Origin: Nomia melanderi
Taxonomy: Eukaryota > Arthropoda > Insecta > Hymenoptera > Halictidae
Direction of reading: 5' to 3'
NCBI RefSeq assembly: GCF_051020985.1
Contig: NC_135003.1
Location: 6,007,501-6,071,500 of the forward strand
DNA length: 64,000 nt
Both the position numbers and the translations under genes were made by a program. Shown piece by piece: positions 38,767 through 53,800 of this stretch. How positions within the stretch are numbered: position 1 is the first letter of the stretch; the number at the start of each line of letters is the position of its first letter. The notes under the pieces are model-generated. The model ran no database searches. It saw nothing but the letters and a program-made list of their open reading frames with translations, and had not been told where the DNA came from.

Positions 38767-41663
38767 TATATTCAGTTCATTTGCATCATACGACAGAATG
38801 AAAAATGCACACACATTACCAAACTTCTATATCGCCTTATGTGAATGCGCACATATATACACTCAGATGATAATGACCAGGAAAATTGCACGCGTAGAAT
38901 GTTAATAAATTGTAAAATAATGAAACACTGAAATAATTTTCCACATTTGATAACACAAGGTGTAACCAAGAAGTTCGGGGATGTAATTAACAAAAGTCAA
39001 CACTTGTGACTTTCGAATCTGACATCTGGGTATATCATTTTCTACTTTTTCCTATATATATATATGTATATAAGAAGTTTGGTAGATAGATGATTACTTA
39101 TGTAGCTGACTGTACTAAACACAAAGCAAATAATTTGAGTTATAAAGTCTTTATATTTCAAGTTGTAAAGGCTTTTAGAATGACAGGAATGAAGAAACTG
39201 ATTATGAATTATAGAAAGTTATAGACTATACACGTTCCACGTGATATAAAAAATATAAAAATGTCGGAAAATAATGCAAATACAACAGATTTACACGCAT
39301 CGTTATATTGCTTACAAAAGACAGTACCACTTTCCCCTCTTTCACTTTTTCCTCGTGTCTATCGTTTACGAGAAAATCGCTGATTAGTAAATCCATGAAC
39401 AATCTGTCTGGATACTTGAGTATTCGAGTATCGTATCAATCAATATCTCTCGACATATATCACCTTGTACGATCTTATAAAAAATGTTCGGTAGCCAAAA
39501 AATTTCAATTGTTTCAAAGCTTCGCGAATTTAAAGAGCGACTCCACAGGATATAGACCTACAAAGTGTTCCGAGTAGCTCACCACGATTTTTTAGACACA
39601 CCCGATAATTAGCCTTAAATAGAGTATAAACTACAAAAAATTTCCAAAGTATTTTTCCATTAAGAAAATCAAGGTCACCTTGGTTTTTCTAATTGCCCCC
39701 TATATTTTAGAATTTAGAATGTTATTTAAAATGTTTAATAAAAAAATCTTGTACGCTCAAGATGAATTTGGTAACCTATAATACTATAACCTTAAAGTGA
39801 CCTTGAACTTTGAAATTTTAACTCGATCAAAAGAACACTATCACATGAAATTATTTAATTGGGATCAATTTTTTCTGTCAATTGAATCAAATTATATCAT
39901 TTTTATAGTTCAAGATCACTATAATTAAGTGCAATTGATGTTATCCTGCAATTTATAGTTAATTTAAGGCTAATTAACTTTTGTTGAAAACATTTTTTCT
40001 TTACAATATGGAGAGTGCTTGAAAAATTGCGGCAACAATTACGCGAGACACTCTGTATGTTCCACTCTACTGCCATTATTTTCACTGCAGTCATAATGCA
40101 GAGTCGCAACGCTTGCATTGTGTTAATGAGAACTGTTAACTGGGAAAACGCGACCAGCATTCGTTCGATAATATGTCTTGTTATTGTTGTGGCGAAACAG
40201 AGAAGCTCGATTTCACGGATGTCTTCGGCTTAACACGCGCAGAAGACGAGTTTATAACGACAGGATTTACCAGTCATGCAAAGATACAGTGAATAACGCT
40301 ATGTGAGACGATGACAGCATTTCAAGCTGCTGTTTGCGCGATATTTCATGCGACAGGCAATGCACAGGGTGTCCCATCAGAAATAAATCTTCTAAACGTT
40401 CTTTCCAGCTTTCGTGATAACGTTGAAAGATTATAAAGAGTTAATTTTGGCTGGTGCACATGGAATGTATTTAAAATATAATTTTAAAAGAAAATATTTT
40501 TAATTAATATTGTTCTACATCTGGTTAAAATAACTTTCGTATCATTCAATATACTTTTCTAATTTCATTCTCTTAAATTGATAGTCTATTAATTATTTAT
40601 CTTAAAAATTGACAATCTATTAATTGATTCTCTTGAAAATTGATAATCTATACTTGGATCTTTAGATTCTTTTGAAAATTGACAAAAATCTGTTCAGAAG
40701 TTTTTTTGTAAAATTGAAAAGGAATTTATTCGTATGTATTTTACATAAAAGTTTTTCACTGCTAACTAATAATAGAAAATCATGATAATTACAGAGACGG
40801 TGTGTGATTGATCTTTTTGAGTAGGTACTCCATTACACACGCCTGATGCGTAATTGGTCTGGAATGAGTTTAAACATCGTTACGAACTTAACGGATAGGT
40901 ACCCTCGATGAAATATCATGAATCTGAAGGGAAAGCATCGAAATTACCGTTGCAGAATTGAAATTGAAGATGTTATTAATGTGCTTGAGGTCGCAAGTTC
41001 GATTCTCAAGGATGAAATATGCAGGTATGTATATTTTTATACTGCTTGCTTATTATTACACAGCGTGCATAATAGCGGTAGAAAATGGTAACGAGGTGAT
41101 TCCTTACACAAAAATAGGTCAAACATGCAAATTTGTATTGTTCCATGTATGAAAAGTAAATAAGTGAGGGTGTGTTTGCACATATGTAACAATACGTTGT
41201 TAGGCTTTCATTTTAAGCTAATGAAACTATTTCAGAAACAAAATGTATGTGGAACGTTTTCCACATTAGAGAATGAAATTAATATTTTGTATTCCAATTT
41301 TGAAAGTGATGTACTGTTCTATTTTCCCGTTTTGTTTTATGGTTAAGATTTATTATAATTACAGCACAATTACTATCTTTACCAACTTTACAAAACTTAA
41401 ATGAAATTTCAATATTGATTAAAATCTAATGAGAATATAAAGTATCATGTTTACTATTAAAATACATTCAATCACAAAATTAACTATAGTTTTCTAATAA
41501 AAAAAACGTTACTCGATTTGGTAAAATATGGATATACGTACATGTTTCGAAAAACAAAATAAAACACAATAAAGAATGATTCGTTGATGTACATTATCGA
41601 AGGTTGAAACACAAACTGATACTGATACTCGATAGATCTTCAAAATGCATTAGTAAAACATAC

Positions 41664-41848
41664 CAATCGAAGAATCTTCTGCCATGGAAAGAGCCATCGG
41701 AAGTACCATTCATGTAAGGTAATTCTACGCCAACGTGCGCCTCCTCACGTCCAGGTACAGGTCCCACATACCTGACTCGTCCTTGCAGGACCCTTCCTTC
41801 AGGCGATATAACCTTTACGAGATGATCCAACTTGAGATCTCTTGGTAT
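41664..41848 (-). CDS. CAP-Gly domain exon
   Basis: Acceptor ATTTTTCCAG, donor GTATGT. It encodes IPRDLKLDHLVKVISPEG, then the CAP-Gly core VRYVGPVPGREEAHVGVEL and SDGSFHGRRFFD plus a split codon. About two thirds of a CAP-Gly fold is present. The glycine-rich tail that closes the domain must come from the next exon. Confidence 0.82.
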
Positions 41849-44800
41849 CTGGAAAAATTACGCATACAAATTGTAACTAGTCAATCATATTTTAACATTA
41901 AACGTACTGCGACCGGTCAAACGACCGGCTTTCAAGTTTCATTAAAAATTTTGCATTTTCTCCTGTCCATGTAACTTTATATTAGTTCTTATATTGTCCG
42001 ATTAATTATTTAAAAAATTTTTGTCCTTCCTTTTGTTTCTATTTTCACTGCAAAGAATTTGTCGTTTAATTTGTTTACCTTTATTTTATAACCACTTATT
42101 TGACTTGGTTCCCTTTAACCTCTTGTCATACAATATCGTGTATTTCCTTTTCAAGAAAAAGAATTTGTTTTAACCTGTTAACTGCAAAATTTAGTTTCAA
42201 AAAATCTTCCGTTGGGTGCGTAAATAAAATCAAGGAATGACGAATACACGTGAATAGCAATTAACTGGTTAAGTAATCTCAAATGGCATGTACCATGTTT
42301 CACGATTAGTATATTCAAAGTAGTTTTTTTCAGCTAACTGTTTATAGTAATATATTATTATATTATAATACTATATTATAGTATTATATTAGTAATATAT
42401 GATAGTATTAGCCTTTATAAAATTTTATTAATTTCATTAAATTCTATTGTCTGTCTTTCGAGATACCTACTTACATAATTCATGCCAATTAACATCATCT
42501 TCACAAATATAACAATAACATGTCCTATTGAGAGACAGTCACCTAACTCAATGTGCGATCCCTTGAATGCAGAGTCCATGGAAACCAATATTAAAGTAAT
42601 TAAAAAATGTATGAAAAACACATCCCTTGATAACGTCAAAATGATTTAAAGATATTTTCCAACATATTATTCTAGAATTTCGACATTTTTAATTACTTTC
42701 CTTTCAAGGAAGCTGTATTTTTCAGAGTGGAAAAGAAAAATTGTAACAGTACCCTGTGAATAAATATTTTAAAGTAAAAAATTAACAGACCGAGTTCACG
42801 ATCTGGTATTTTTCATAAAGATATGAAACTTTTATCACTAATCTTCTATACTAATTAATTGATGCACAGTGCGATACGTTTATTTTAATATTAATTTGTA
42901 ATTATTAAATCTGGTTTTACAGAACATCATTAAATCTATATGTACTTTTTATAAATTTTTCTTTTCTCGAATCATGAAAATGGTAATGAAATTCACTTGT
43001 GTTGAAACGTTTATCACTGGAAAGTATAAGTTTTTTTCATTGTTTGCATTGTACAAGGAAATTGATATATTGAGTATATTGATTGTCAAGCGTATAATGG
43101 TTGAAAGTTAGACACGAACTATTGATATTGAAAGAAAACAAATGTAAACAGTTATGTAAAGGACATTATACGATACAAGTGAAATAGATTTTAACTGGTA
43201 CATTGAGCAGTAAATAGTCATTTCTATTTTGCCTTATAATTTTCAGAAGTGAAATCTATACAATGAAAATTGAAAATAACAAATAAGAACAATAGTGCTG
43301 GGAACCAAGAACTGAAAAACGGTAATCGAAAGAATCGTCGAAGCTGAAAACTGTCGAACGGTTTCAATTGTGACGATCTGGGTCATAGGATACACATATG
43401 TATATACACAACTAAAGCAAAAACACGGCTTTAAGAAGTATCGGGCAAAGCAGCGTTCAACCAGTGTAGAAAGATTTGTCGATTCTATTGGAAACGAGCG
43501 TCATGAATCTGTAAATTTATTAAATTTTCAAATAATGGTAGAATCTCATTTCTTTAATCGAAAAATATGGTTTCTGTAGCATTTTTTTATAGAAAAAGAT
43601 ATAAATATCTTTTGATTGATATTCTGCATATTGTATGGCTTCTTTAGCGTTATAATTATTAATGAATAATTTTAATGGAATTTGAAAAGTATGTACAGCT
43701 CACAAAATGAAAAGTAAGCTAAAGTTAAGTGTTCCCATTTAAGTGCTCCAACCAGAATTTATTCAGAGATTGAAGTTTAAGATTACAATAGATCATTATA
43801 TAATTACACTAATAAATAAATAAGAAAAGAATTGATGATAGAATTCCTGGCTGAACTACAGAACTTTACAGCTATAGTTACGATAAAGTCAATAGTTACT
43901 TATGAGTAAAATTAAAAGAATCCAAGTTGTATGAAAATGTAGTCTTATTTTTTGTATCAGAAAAATTCATAGTATTTATTCGGTATGTTAGCATAAAAAT
44001 TAATATCTGTCTGGATAAATAATTATGTTAACCAACGTGTTAAAGATTCTTTAAAATGCAGCAGTCATCTTTGTCTGCAGAAATTGGGGGTTTCTTGCAT
44101 ATGTAGTGTATCACAAGGAGAGATACAGTTTGAAACAATACATATCGATCACATAGGATCAATAACGAAAACTTCTTCTAAGGCAGATATTAATAATGGC
44201 AGGCACATTTACAAAATTTATCAATTTGCATACATTCTCTGGTGCAAATCTTGAGAAAGCGGTTAATTGTTTGTACAGTTATTTTAATACAGGTAACCTT
44301 TGTGTAAAATGGTGACAATGTCTCTAAAGGTTATCATATTATGCAAATTCATAATACAAGAACCTAAACACTAATATAAAGATTTACATTATTTTACTTC
44401 TATAACTATAAGATATGTTTTTGTCAAAAATATTAATGTTTGTCAAATATTATAAATTAATTTTAAATTTTAAATTCGAAACCTTTTCTCTAACACTCTG
44501 TATATTTTGTTGTATAAAACGATACATTTTCATGAAGTCATTTCTTACACTTGTTTTTCAGTTGAAATATCGATTGTTTCTCCATTTCTTTAATCATGTT
44601 AGAACAAAACTGTGTCGTAGAAATGCTGTGTTATTCAGGAATTGTTCAAATAATTTTTTAATTTTAACAATTTTAGACCGAAAAATGTGTTTCACGTTAG
44701 ACGATTTTGAAAATTGTTTACTGATCAGTAGTATGATACATATTATCAGCATTCTTTCGAACATGACCAAGTAAAATGATTTAATTAAGAAAATCTAATA

Positions 44801-47800
44801 AAACTTGTGGAGATTATTGACTCTGTTTATAACAATATCTACTACCTATCAATAGAACAACAGCTGAAAGTTTAAACATGTTATTTTTTAGGTAGATATT
44901 CAATAAAGTGTCAGTTATAAATATGCTTAGAAAACTTTTAAAAATAGAAATAAAATAAAGTTTACAATTTTGTAAAAATTTGTTCTACAGTGAACAAGTA
45001 TGCAAACAATAAAGTTCAGAAGGATAATAAAAAATAATTTTATTAAAAAACAGACAGGAGCTAAGAAATATAAAGTTAAAGATAATATTGAACAAAATTA
45101 ATATCTACTGTCAAAGTTGTACAAAATAAAAAAAGTATTGTAAAATCATTTATAAATACGTAATTTGAAATGTCGAAGGATTCTGAGTATCGAAAAATCC
45201 ATATCAAAGATTTAATATTAAATACATTTTCAAAGAATTTGTAAATCATGTTAGTAATTTACATATTTTTAGCATTTAATATTATTCACAGTACAACGTA
45301 ATTTCACTGAATATGGAATTTATACATACAAATTTGATAATTAGTATAAAATGGAAAACATTATTTACCCCTACAATGCGTCACTTATTAATTCGCAATA
45401 ATAAAAAATTCCTACGGTAAAATACATTGGAAACAAAAGGAAAAATAATAAAAAAAATTTTCTTCATTTCTTCGTATTTTTTATCATTTATTTACATCAT
45501 TGTATACATCATTGTGTATTAATGTGGAAGACATATTAACTTTTATGATATATTTTTTAATAATTTCATTATTAAAAAAATTGAACAAAAAATATACTAC
45601 CTACCTCGCTTGATATAAACTAACAGAAGTTACAGACTTCGAAATAAAGCAAAAATGTAAAATGAAAATTAACACTGCATCACAATAAACGGTAAAGTAG
45701 ATTAGAAAATGATGCTGTATTTGTATTGTTTATATTTAATATAAACAAATGATTTGTACATAAAACAGTGTGCGATTTTATCGTGAAGACTTATAATACG
45801 AAAATGTTAGTAAAAAACGAAAACAGTGCATATGTGCATCACCGCGCATTATAGGGCTAACTGATGCAAAACTGAAACAAAGCAGAAACTTATACTTAGG
45901 TAAATAAAAATAAAACATAAAAAATAAATAAAACTGTTATAACAAAGCATGTCAATTAAGAGTTAGGATAATTGAGTATAGAAGAAAATTGATACATTGG
46001 ATATACTGATTATTCGGTATAAAGTTGACATGAGTTGACCATGAACGATTTGTGTATCGATTTCCAAAGAAAACAAATGTAATCGATTATGTAAAAGGCG
46101 TCAAGCTATAATAAAGTGTGAAATCAATTTTAAAATGATTTTAAAGGGAGCTGTTAAAATGAAGTACTGCAAAATCTAGTGTATTAACTGAAACTTCTGT
46201 TTGATATATAATTGTATAATTTTTTTAATTATTTTCCTGGAAGTAGAAGTAAGTACTAGTTAACCAGGTACATTAATTATGCTGTGAAAAAGTTTTTTTT
46301 ATTGTTATTTCTGGTAGAATAAGTCTCTCTTAATTTTCCATGAATTCTAACTATACCTAATAATATTTTATATCTACAACATGAATATCGTCAGTAAACT
46401 TCGTGTTAAACTGACCACCAATTAGAAACATTTTGGTGTGGACAATTATAATATTAACTATTTGATTTCTCTTGCGATTTATTGTAAGAATCAAATTAAA
46501 AACTACCTTTTCTAAAATGGCATACCTTTCCCAGAAAACTCTAGCTCTTGTGTATACGACACATTTTTCTTGTATATTTAGACTTTTTTTAACCCGTTGC
46601 ACTATGATTTATTTCACAACTGTGCCCGACAAAACTATTTCACTATTTATAATGCGTTAAAAAATGAAAAAGATTACATACTCATTCTATGTCCACACTT
46701 ACTCTAAAGTATTATAATTAATAACAGAAAAATAACATTTAATTTGAACTTGAAAGAATCAAATAATATTTATATTTATTACATTATATTTGAAATCTTT
46801 GCTACGATTCCGACATAATATTGCAGGGCAAGAGGTTAAGTAGAGTAGTGTCGTATTAGATGAGCAGGATTTCACCTTGTTAGGTAACCATCACTATTTT
46901 CATTGTTTCTTGAAACTGACTTTGTAGCATAATTATTTTAACAGTTTACTAGCTTTAAAACGCCAGTACTTCTCAGTTATTCGTATATCGCTTGTACTCA
47001 ACGGAGAGAGAAAATATTCAAGATTTCGTAAAGCTCTCTCTTTCTCTTGATAGCTGGCCAAATATGGTAACATATATTTTCTTTTAATTAGTTTCACAGA
47101 AGCAATGTATCAATTTAAAAATAGACAGAAACCCTTAACCTTCTTAACCCTTAAGAACCGAGCAATGTCCATCATACGCATCTTTAAATTGATCTCTTTT
47201 TATAAATTGTTTTCCTAAATACATTACAGTATATAAAATATACATACTATTTATGAGCTGTATGGTATAGTAATAGCAGGTTTTATCAACAGTTAACACT
47301 AGGACTACCGAGCGATAAATATGATTAATATGTAATCCTTATAAAAATGATAATAATAGATGTTTATCGGTTTCTTCATGTGTGTATTATAGTATTCAAG
47401 TGAAACTATTTATTTTTCAAATCATTTCGAACATTTTGCACTTTTAAGATATCAGTAATTGCGAAATGAGAAAACTGAAAACAGCCATTTCGACGGATGT
47501 GGTAGTTCTAATGTTAACAACTGTTTTATAATTTTGTTACAGTACCTTCCCTTATAAAATTTAGAATTCTATAAAATTTTTACATTATGTAGAAATCAGC
47601 AGAGACATTACAAACAGGGTAAATGTCCTTTCCGAAGTGTCTTAAAGTACTTTGGCAATTCTACAAAGCAATGTGTCAATATCACGACGTTCACTAGAAT
47701 CGTAGGTGTTTTACAGTCTCGCTGCAGAGTATTTACAAATACGTGTCCGTCATTTTGACCCACTTTCGATTTGCTAAAGCATCCGGTAACCAACGATCAA

Positions 47801-50800
47801 ACACGAATATTTCTCGGAGAGTTTCGAAAATAATCCTGTCTTAGTGGAAAACTAATAACAACTTAATCTTTCACGGTTCGCTTAACATTGGATTAACAAA
47901 CATTAATTGTATAGTTTATTATACTGATTCCGGAGACACAAGTGTGTATTGTGCACAAATATTCGAAATTAGATCAGGTGAGGAAAATAAATTGCGTTAC
48001 ACTATATATTCGCATTATCAGATCAAACCAACGTAAATTACTGTAAGGTAATATTTATGGCTTCCGTAATTTTAATATACATCCAGGTGGATGGAAAGAA
48101 CTCGTCATTCTGGTTTTATAATAAGCAATTGTAATAAATAAGTAACTCTTGTCTATTTTCAAATCTGTATAAACCAAAATGAAACATTTACTAGAGGAAG
48201 TTGTTTTTATTAAAGAACGAAATTTCAAGAAAATTAAAATTATATAATATTCTTTCTATTATATTGTATAATAAAAACTATTTCTCACGATATTTTTATC
48301 TATATGATTTAAATTGTTAAAACTTTAATTTTGTTAATTAAATAACATGAAATAAACACAATCCCTAAAAATCCGGTCGCTTTCGTAAAGCCGAATGCAA
48401 AAGCGAAGTACACCCATCCCTCAATTTACTCGGCACTTTTTTCACGCGAATCTCTTTTTTATGAGGGTAAATTAGTTAACTTAATCCAGAAACTACTTTA
48501 GAAATGAAAACTGAGAAATCTGGGCTGTGTGGTTGGTAATTTTCAATCAGATTAACTTACATTACTAAACGTAGTAAAATACGATATCTTATTGTTATTT
48601 AATATATTTTAAACAAATAATCGGTTCTGAAAAAATTTTGTATTTTTATAATTATGTGGTAATTAGTAAAGCGTCATCAGTAAGTACTTGTATAAAGACA
48701 AGATTTTCCATTCTCGATACGTAATGTGTTAATTTTCTTGAAAGTTTCAAAAGTAACAAGTGTATGTACGAACGACCTCCACGCTGAAAGTGCGCAGGAG
48801 CAAAGGAAATCGGCATGTTTTAGGTTATTATTCTTTTTGTTAAGCTGTTTGAAATAAATATGTATTTCTAAAATTTACATGCACCAGCTTTTATTTCCAA
48901 TGTGTTTTCTTTTATACCAACAGACAGTATGCGATTTTCATTCGCGTAAAACGAATCCACGTTGAACGGATACTTTGTGTAAGTTGAGGGACGAGTGTAC
49001 GTGCAAAAACGCCAGACTTTGATCCACTTGCCGACGAAAAAGAATACCGGATATGTGTTAACACATTCTTGACCGGCAATTTTACGCAAAAGCAATCCCA
49101 TGTCACCGGTTATTATTCCGTAATTAAATATGAAAGTGAAAAAATATAAATAAACTTCAATATACTTTATTTCTACATAATAAATTGAAATAAATCTTTG
49201 GATATATCTTTTGTATAACCTTGAATATTTTGCTTTTGCAGTCTTCTATATTGCCCTGCATTTCAAAAATTGAAGTGGTTAACACAGGTGCAAACACAAG
49301 TTAACTCGTGACCAGTCAATAATGTGTAAATACTAAATGTACCGCGCCCGGTCAAACGGTCATTTTTAATATTTGATTGAAAATTCTGTATTTTTCTTCG
49401 TTCGTTTAACTTCATACTAATTCCTGTATTGTACAATTAATCAGTTTTTCAAGTTATGTCTTTCCTCTTGTTTCTGATTTCAATAAGAGACATTTATCGT
49501 CTAACTTATTTACCCTTATTTTATAATCAGTTATTTGATTGGTTAGGGTAGAAATAGGTATACAGAAAGTGTCGGTACGTTTAGTGTTAAGGTAAAGAAG
49601 AAAAAAAAATCCGTCGGACCGGCGAGTTCTGTAAATCCAATGTTCAAGTTTGCCGAGTTGAACTAGACACTGATGAAATTTACCTTTGGCAAGTATGGTC
49701 TGGCATCCTGGGGCGGATGCCAGTCACGGATGAGATCAGGCTCGGAGTAGCGACGCGCTCGTCTCCGTCTAGCCGTTTGCTTGTTCCAATAATCCGAACT
49801 GACGCCGCTGCTGGAAACTGTCAGCATCGAATCGATGCTTCGTCGCAAATAATCCTCGGCCTCGTCGATCAACGATTCGGTCGAATCGCCGCTGTTATCA
49901 CCGCCCGCCAACTCTGAGCGTAAGTTCGGCAAACTGCCTCGCGTCATTGGGCATTCTGAAAGCAAACGCGTCCCTCGTTCCATTTTACAGAGAAATATGC
50001 AACCCTGTCCGTAGATATTGAAACACCTGCTGGTTCCACAAGAGAAAACGATATTCAATCCTTTACACTCTCATTCGTCGAGTATGGCTCGACACCGATT
50101 TTATGCATCGATGCTCCTGTGCCGAGTCGTATTCGATGGTTTTACACTGTGTTTTCCTTGGTTTCGATATGATTAGTAAAAACAATTATTTATAGCGTTT
50201 GCTGTTAACCCCTTTAGCTGAGGTATGCTTGTAGCGAGGTCTCTGTGAATTGAATTGAATAAGTCCACTTAAGAAAGACAAAAAAATCATTACAGAATAA
50301 GAAGATTATGTTGAATTGCAACTATTATAACGATTAACTTGATTTTTCCTTTTTATTTACCCTTGCTTATACCTTTGAGGTGATTAGTAAAAGATTTTGG
50401 TTTAGACAAAAGATATGTAAGATGTATTTAGGTGTAGGGTAAGTCGAGGAGAGGTGGCCCACTTTTTTAAAGAAGCGTTATCTCATAAACATCATTGATA
50501 CTTAATAGAAAGAAGATATGTTTATGAAAGTAAATACGTGTAAGAAGAATAATTCAATAGCCTTTTGTACAAGATTCAATATACGACTAAAAACGATTAA
50601 AAAAATATAGATATTTGAAAATCTAATGGAAAAGAATTCTATACCAGATACAAAAGGCATGTATGTAACAAACATTTGAATAATATAGTATTTTGTAATA
50701 AATTTACGACGTCGGATACGTCAAGCTCCGATTAATTAGTTAGGTTAAGAAGTAGTAAAGTTAACTTACGAAGAATTCTGTTTCGGATAATTTAATTGAA

Positions 50801-53800
50801 AACCATTTTGTAAATCCAATTTTGGCTTGTCATATTAATGTTGCAATAATAATACTCGTCAATTGATGTTTGTAAATTATGCACGTATTCCCAATTAAAC
50901 AATTATTATAGAGGATCATGAATGAAACAAAGTGTACTAGCCTTACTGTTTATATTTAAATTCTTAATGTAAATCTAAAACGAAATACTGCAATAATATA
51001 ACTATTTACGCAATGCAGATTAGTTACGATCAAGTTACTTACTTGTCCGTAACCTATAAAGTTACACAGAAATCCGAATCTACGGTCACGACTCGATTCA
51101 AGGCGAAGAGTCGATCCGTGCTAGACGCTAATAGAGAATAACTGGCTTTGAAATTGATTTAATTGGGATCAACACGATTCTTATTTTTAGTTTCCTTTCG
51201 ATTCCCACTTGTATGCACAGGGTATTTCAAAAGTAAATATCGCGATCAGAACACAGCGTGATCTACACGAATGTTCTAGATCATTGATTTTCTAAAATAC
51301 TGATTTATTAAATCTAAATTATTCCAAATGTAAATACTCGAAGCTGATGCATGGTAAGAAGAGAATATTCTAAAAATTGTACGAGTGAGATGAATATACT
51401 ATCCAAACATATATATTGCGTGTGTGAATTAACCCCTCGCCTCACGATTTACTTCTCAACTATGATCGATACACCTACTTTATTATTACTAATTTATTGA
51501 AAATAGACCAAAATTCTCGGTATATTATATGTCTACGTTTACTTTAAACTAGAATAATAAATAACAGAAAAATTTAACTTAATTTGTATTCACAAGAATT
51601 GAGTATTATTTATATTTGTTAAATTCTGTTTAACATCTTCACTACCAGTCTGATACGTTGTTATAAAGCAAGGGGTTAATTTTGGATCATTGCGTTATTA
51701 TATGTTGCACGAATAATTTATTTAAAAACAATTGTGCGGTTAAAATAATATATACACCAATAAAATTCTCTTTCTCCTACAATACCTTGGAAAGTAACCT
51801 TCGATCGCGTTCGTTTCGGGACACTTTTGGAAATCTTCGAGGACGTTGCCATAGGATGCACATGCGTCGGAGATGAAGGCATGGAGGACCAAGTTGGTCT
51901 CGGGGTGGAAGTGGCGACCGGAACTCTCCACGTATCGAAGGATGCCGCTGTTGCTCTCCAAGAGTGTCTTCGAGCTGGGCCACTGACCACTTCTAATCCA
52001 GGCGACGGAATCGAACTCAAGGAGCCCCGATATCGCGAAGAATAGAGATCAGTGGAAAGGCGGCAGTCGCAAGGACTCGGAAGTCCTGTACTCGGGTTGC
52101 AACGAGACCAGAACCCTGCCAGGGAACCCAACGATTCACGACGGTGCACATCTGGAGTGCGAAGTCCGCAGCCCCGCGAGTTAAAGCAAGTCTGAAACGA
52201 AATCGAACACAGTTTCTTTATTATTGAAGTGTCAACTCCTGGACAAGCCCCCAATTATAGTATAAAATGCTTTAACACTAAAACTACCGGGCAGTTATAT
52301 CGACTTTTTGAAATTTGTCTATAGAAACTCCACGAGTGTATCTACCGAGACTTCAATTGATTTACAATTCAGTATGCGTATTGTTAAATCAATTTCTTTA
52401 ATCAATTCTCAGAGAAACATCTGTTATCTTTTTAATAATTGCAAAAGAAGAAATTAGGAATGGGTCACTTTGAGTCATCTGGTAGTTCTGTTGTTAATAA
52501 ATGAATAAAGTAGTTTTCTCAGTTTTACGCTAACACCTGGTGTCCACTTTCTCATTGTTTGTACAAACAGTTGATTGTTTAATAATTTTTATGTTGTTGT
52601 TTCAAAGTGTATTACATGTAGTCTGGGAAAATATAGTCTAGTAATCGCTTTAGAGAATAATATTTAGAAAACAGGTATTACATTCCTTTTTTCATATTTC
52701 AATCATTGTGAAGTCTATTTACAGACTTCCGGTAGATGAAGTATTAATAGTTATCTCATTTCCATAGTCCCTACCATTTACCAAAAACTGTATTTACAAG
52801 CGTAATCTAATTTCGCAAGCATAGTTCTTCTGCGCATTATATTTATAATCCATTTAAAAAGCTGAATATGATTAAGTTAAAAATGCAAAATAACAAAAAA
52901 CAGTGGGGAATAAAATTTAGTCTACATCTGACTGTTACAAAGTAAACTCTATAAGAATTAAACAACGGTAAATTTAGATTAAAATTTAGCAATACTTTCT
53001 AATTAATTTTATTTTTCTTTACCTGTCATTATATTTTATTAGTTACCCGTCCTTTAATATCTATAAATACATCATTGGAATAATAATTGTATTTCCAGAC
53101 TATTTTGCAATCTCTTCTGTGATCTCTATAGTAACACAAAGTACATACTAATTCACGTTTTGCAATACTAAAGTGCGTTCAACGAGACGGGTCAGTGCAG
53201 ACAAACAAAACATCAGCGTGCTTCCTATGATAACTATCCGAAGAACGTGAATTCGATTGTGTTCTATCAAACTGGTGATCACGTGCCTTTATTTAAAGCT
53301 GCTGAACCAACTCGTTGAATGAACGAACGCTTGCTTCATTTTCATATTTTCTTATATCATTCTCACTATCGTATTAGAAACTCGATTAGTAAATATCAAA
53401 TATATTTCGATAAAAAAAAGTGTATCAGATACATTACATTGTGTACATTACTGTATAAGATAAGTTGGACAAAAAGGGCCCACTTTTTTTAAAAGTACCA
53501 TTACATCATAAATATTCATACCTAGCAAAACAAAATATATTTATAAAAATAAATTACATATACAAAGAATAATTAAATAGACATCTGTGCAAAATTCGGT
53601 ATGCCATTAAAAACAATTGAAAATATAGATACTTAACAATGTAAATGAGATCGTGCCATCTAAAGGGCCATCTTAACACTTTCGCGACAGGCCATAGCCA
53701 GACAAGACGTTTAGCTGAATACGGGCACATTAATTTCCAAAACTCTTCAGCCGAATACAACAAGGTTCCATTATTTGTAGGTATGTGAACGTAAGAAATA

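Noticed and set aside
40982..41020. tRNA-like T arm (GTCGCAAGTTCGATTC)
   Set aside because: No acceptor stem, D arm or anticodon arm at the right spacing.
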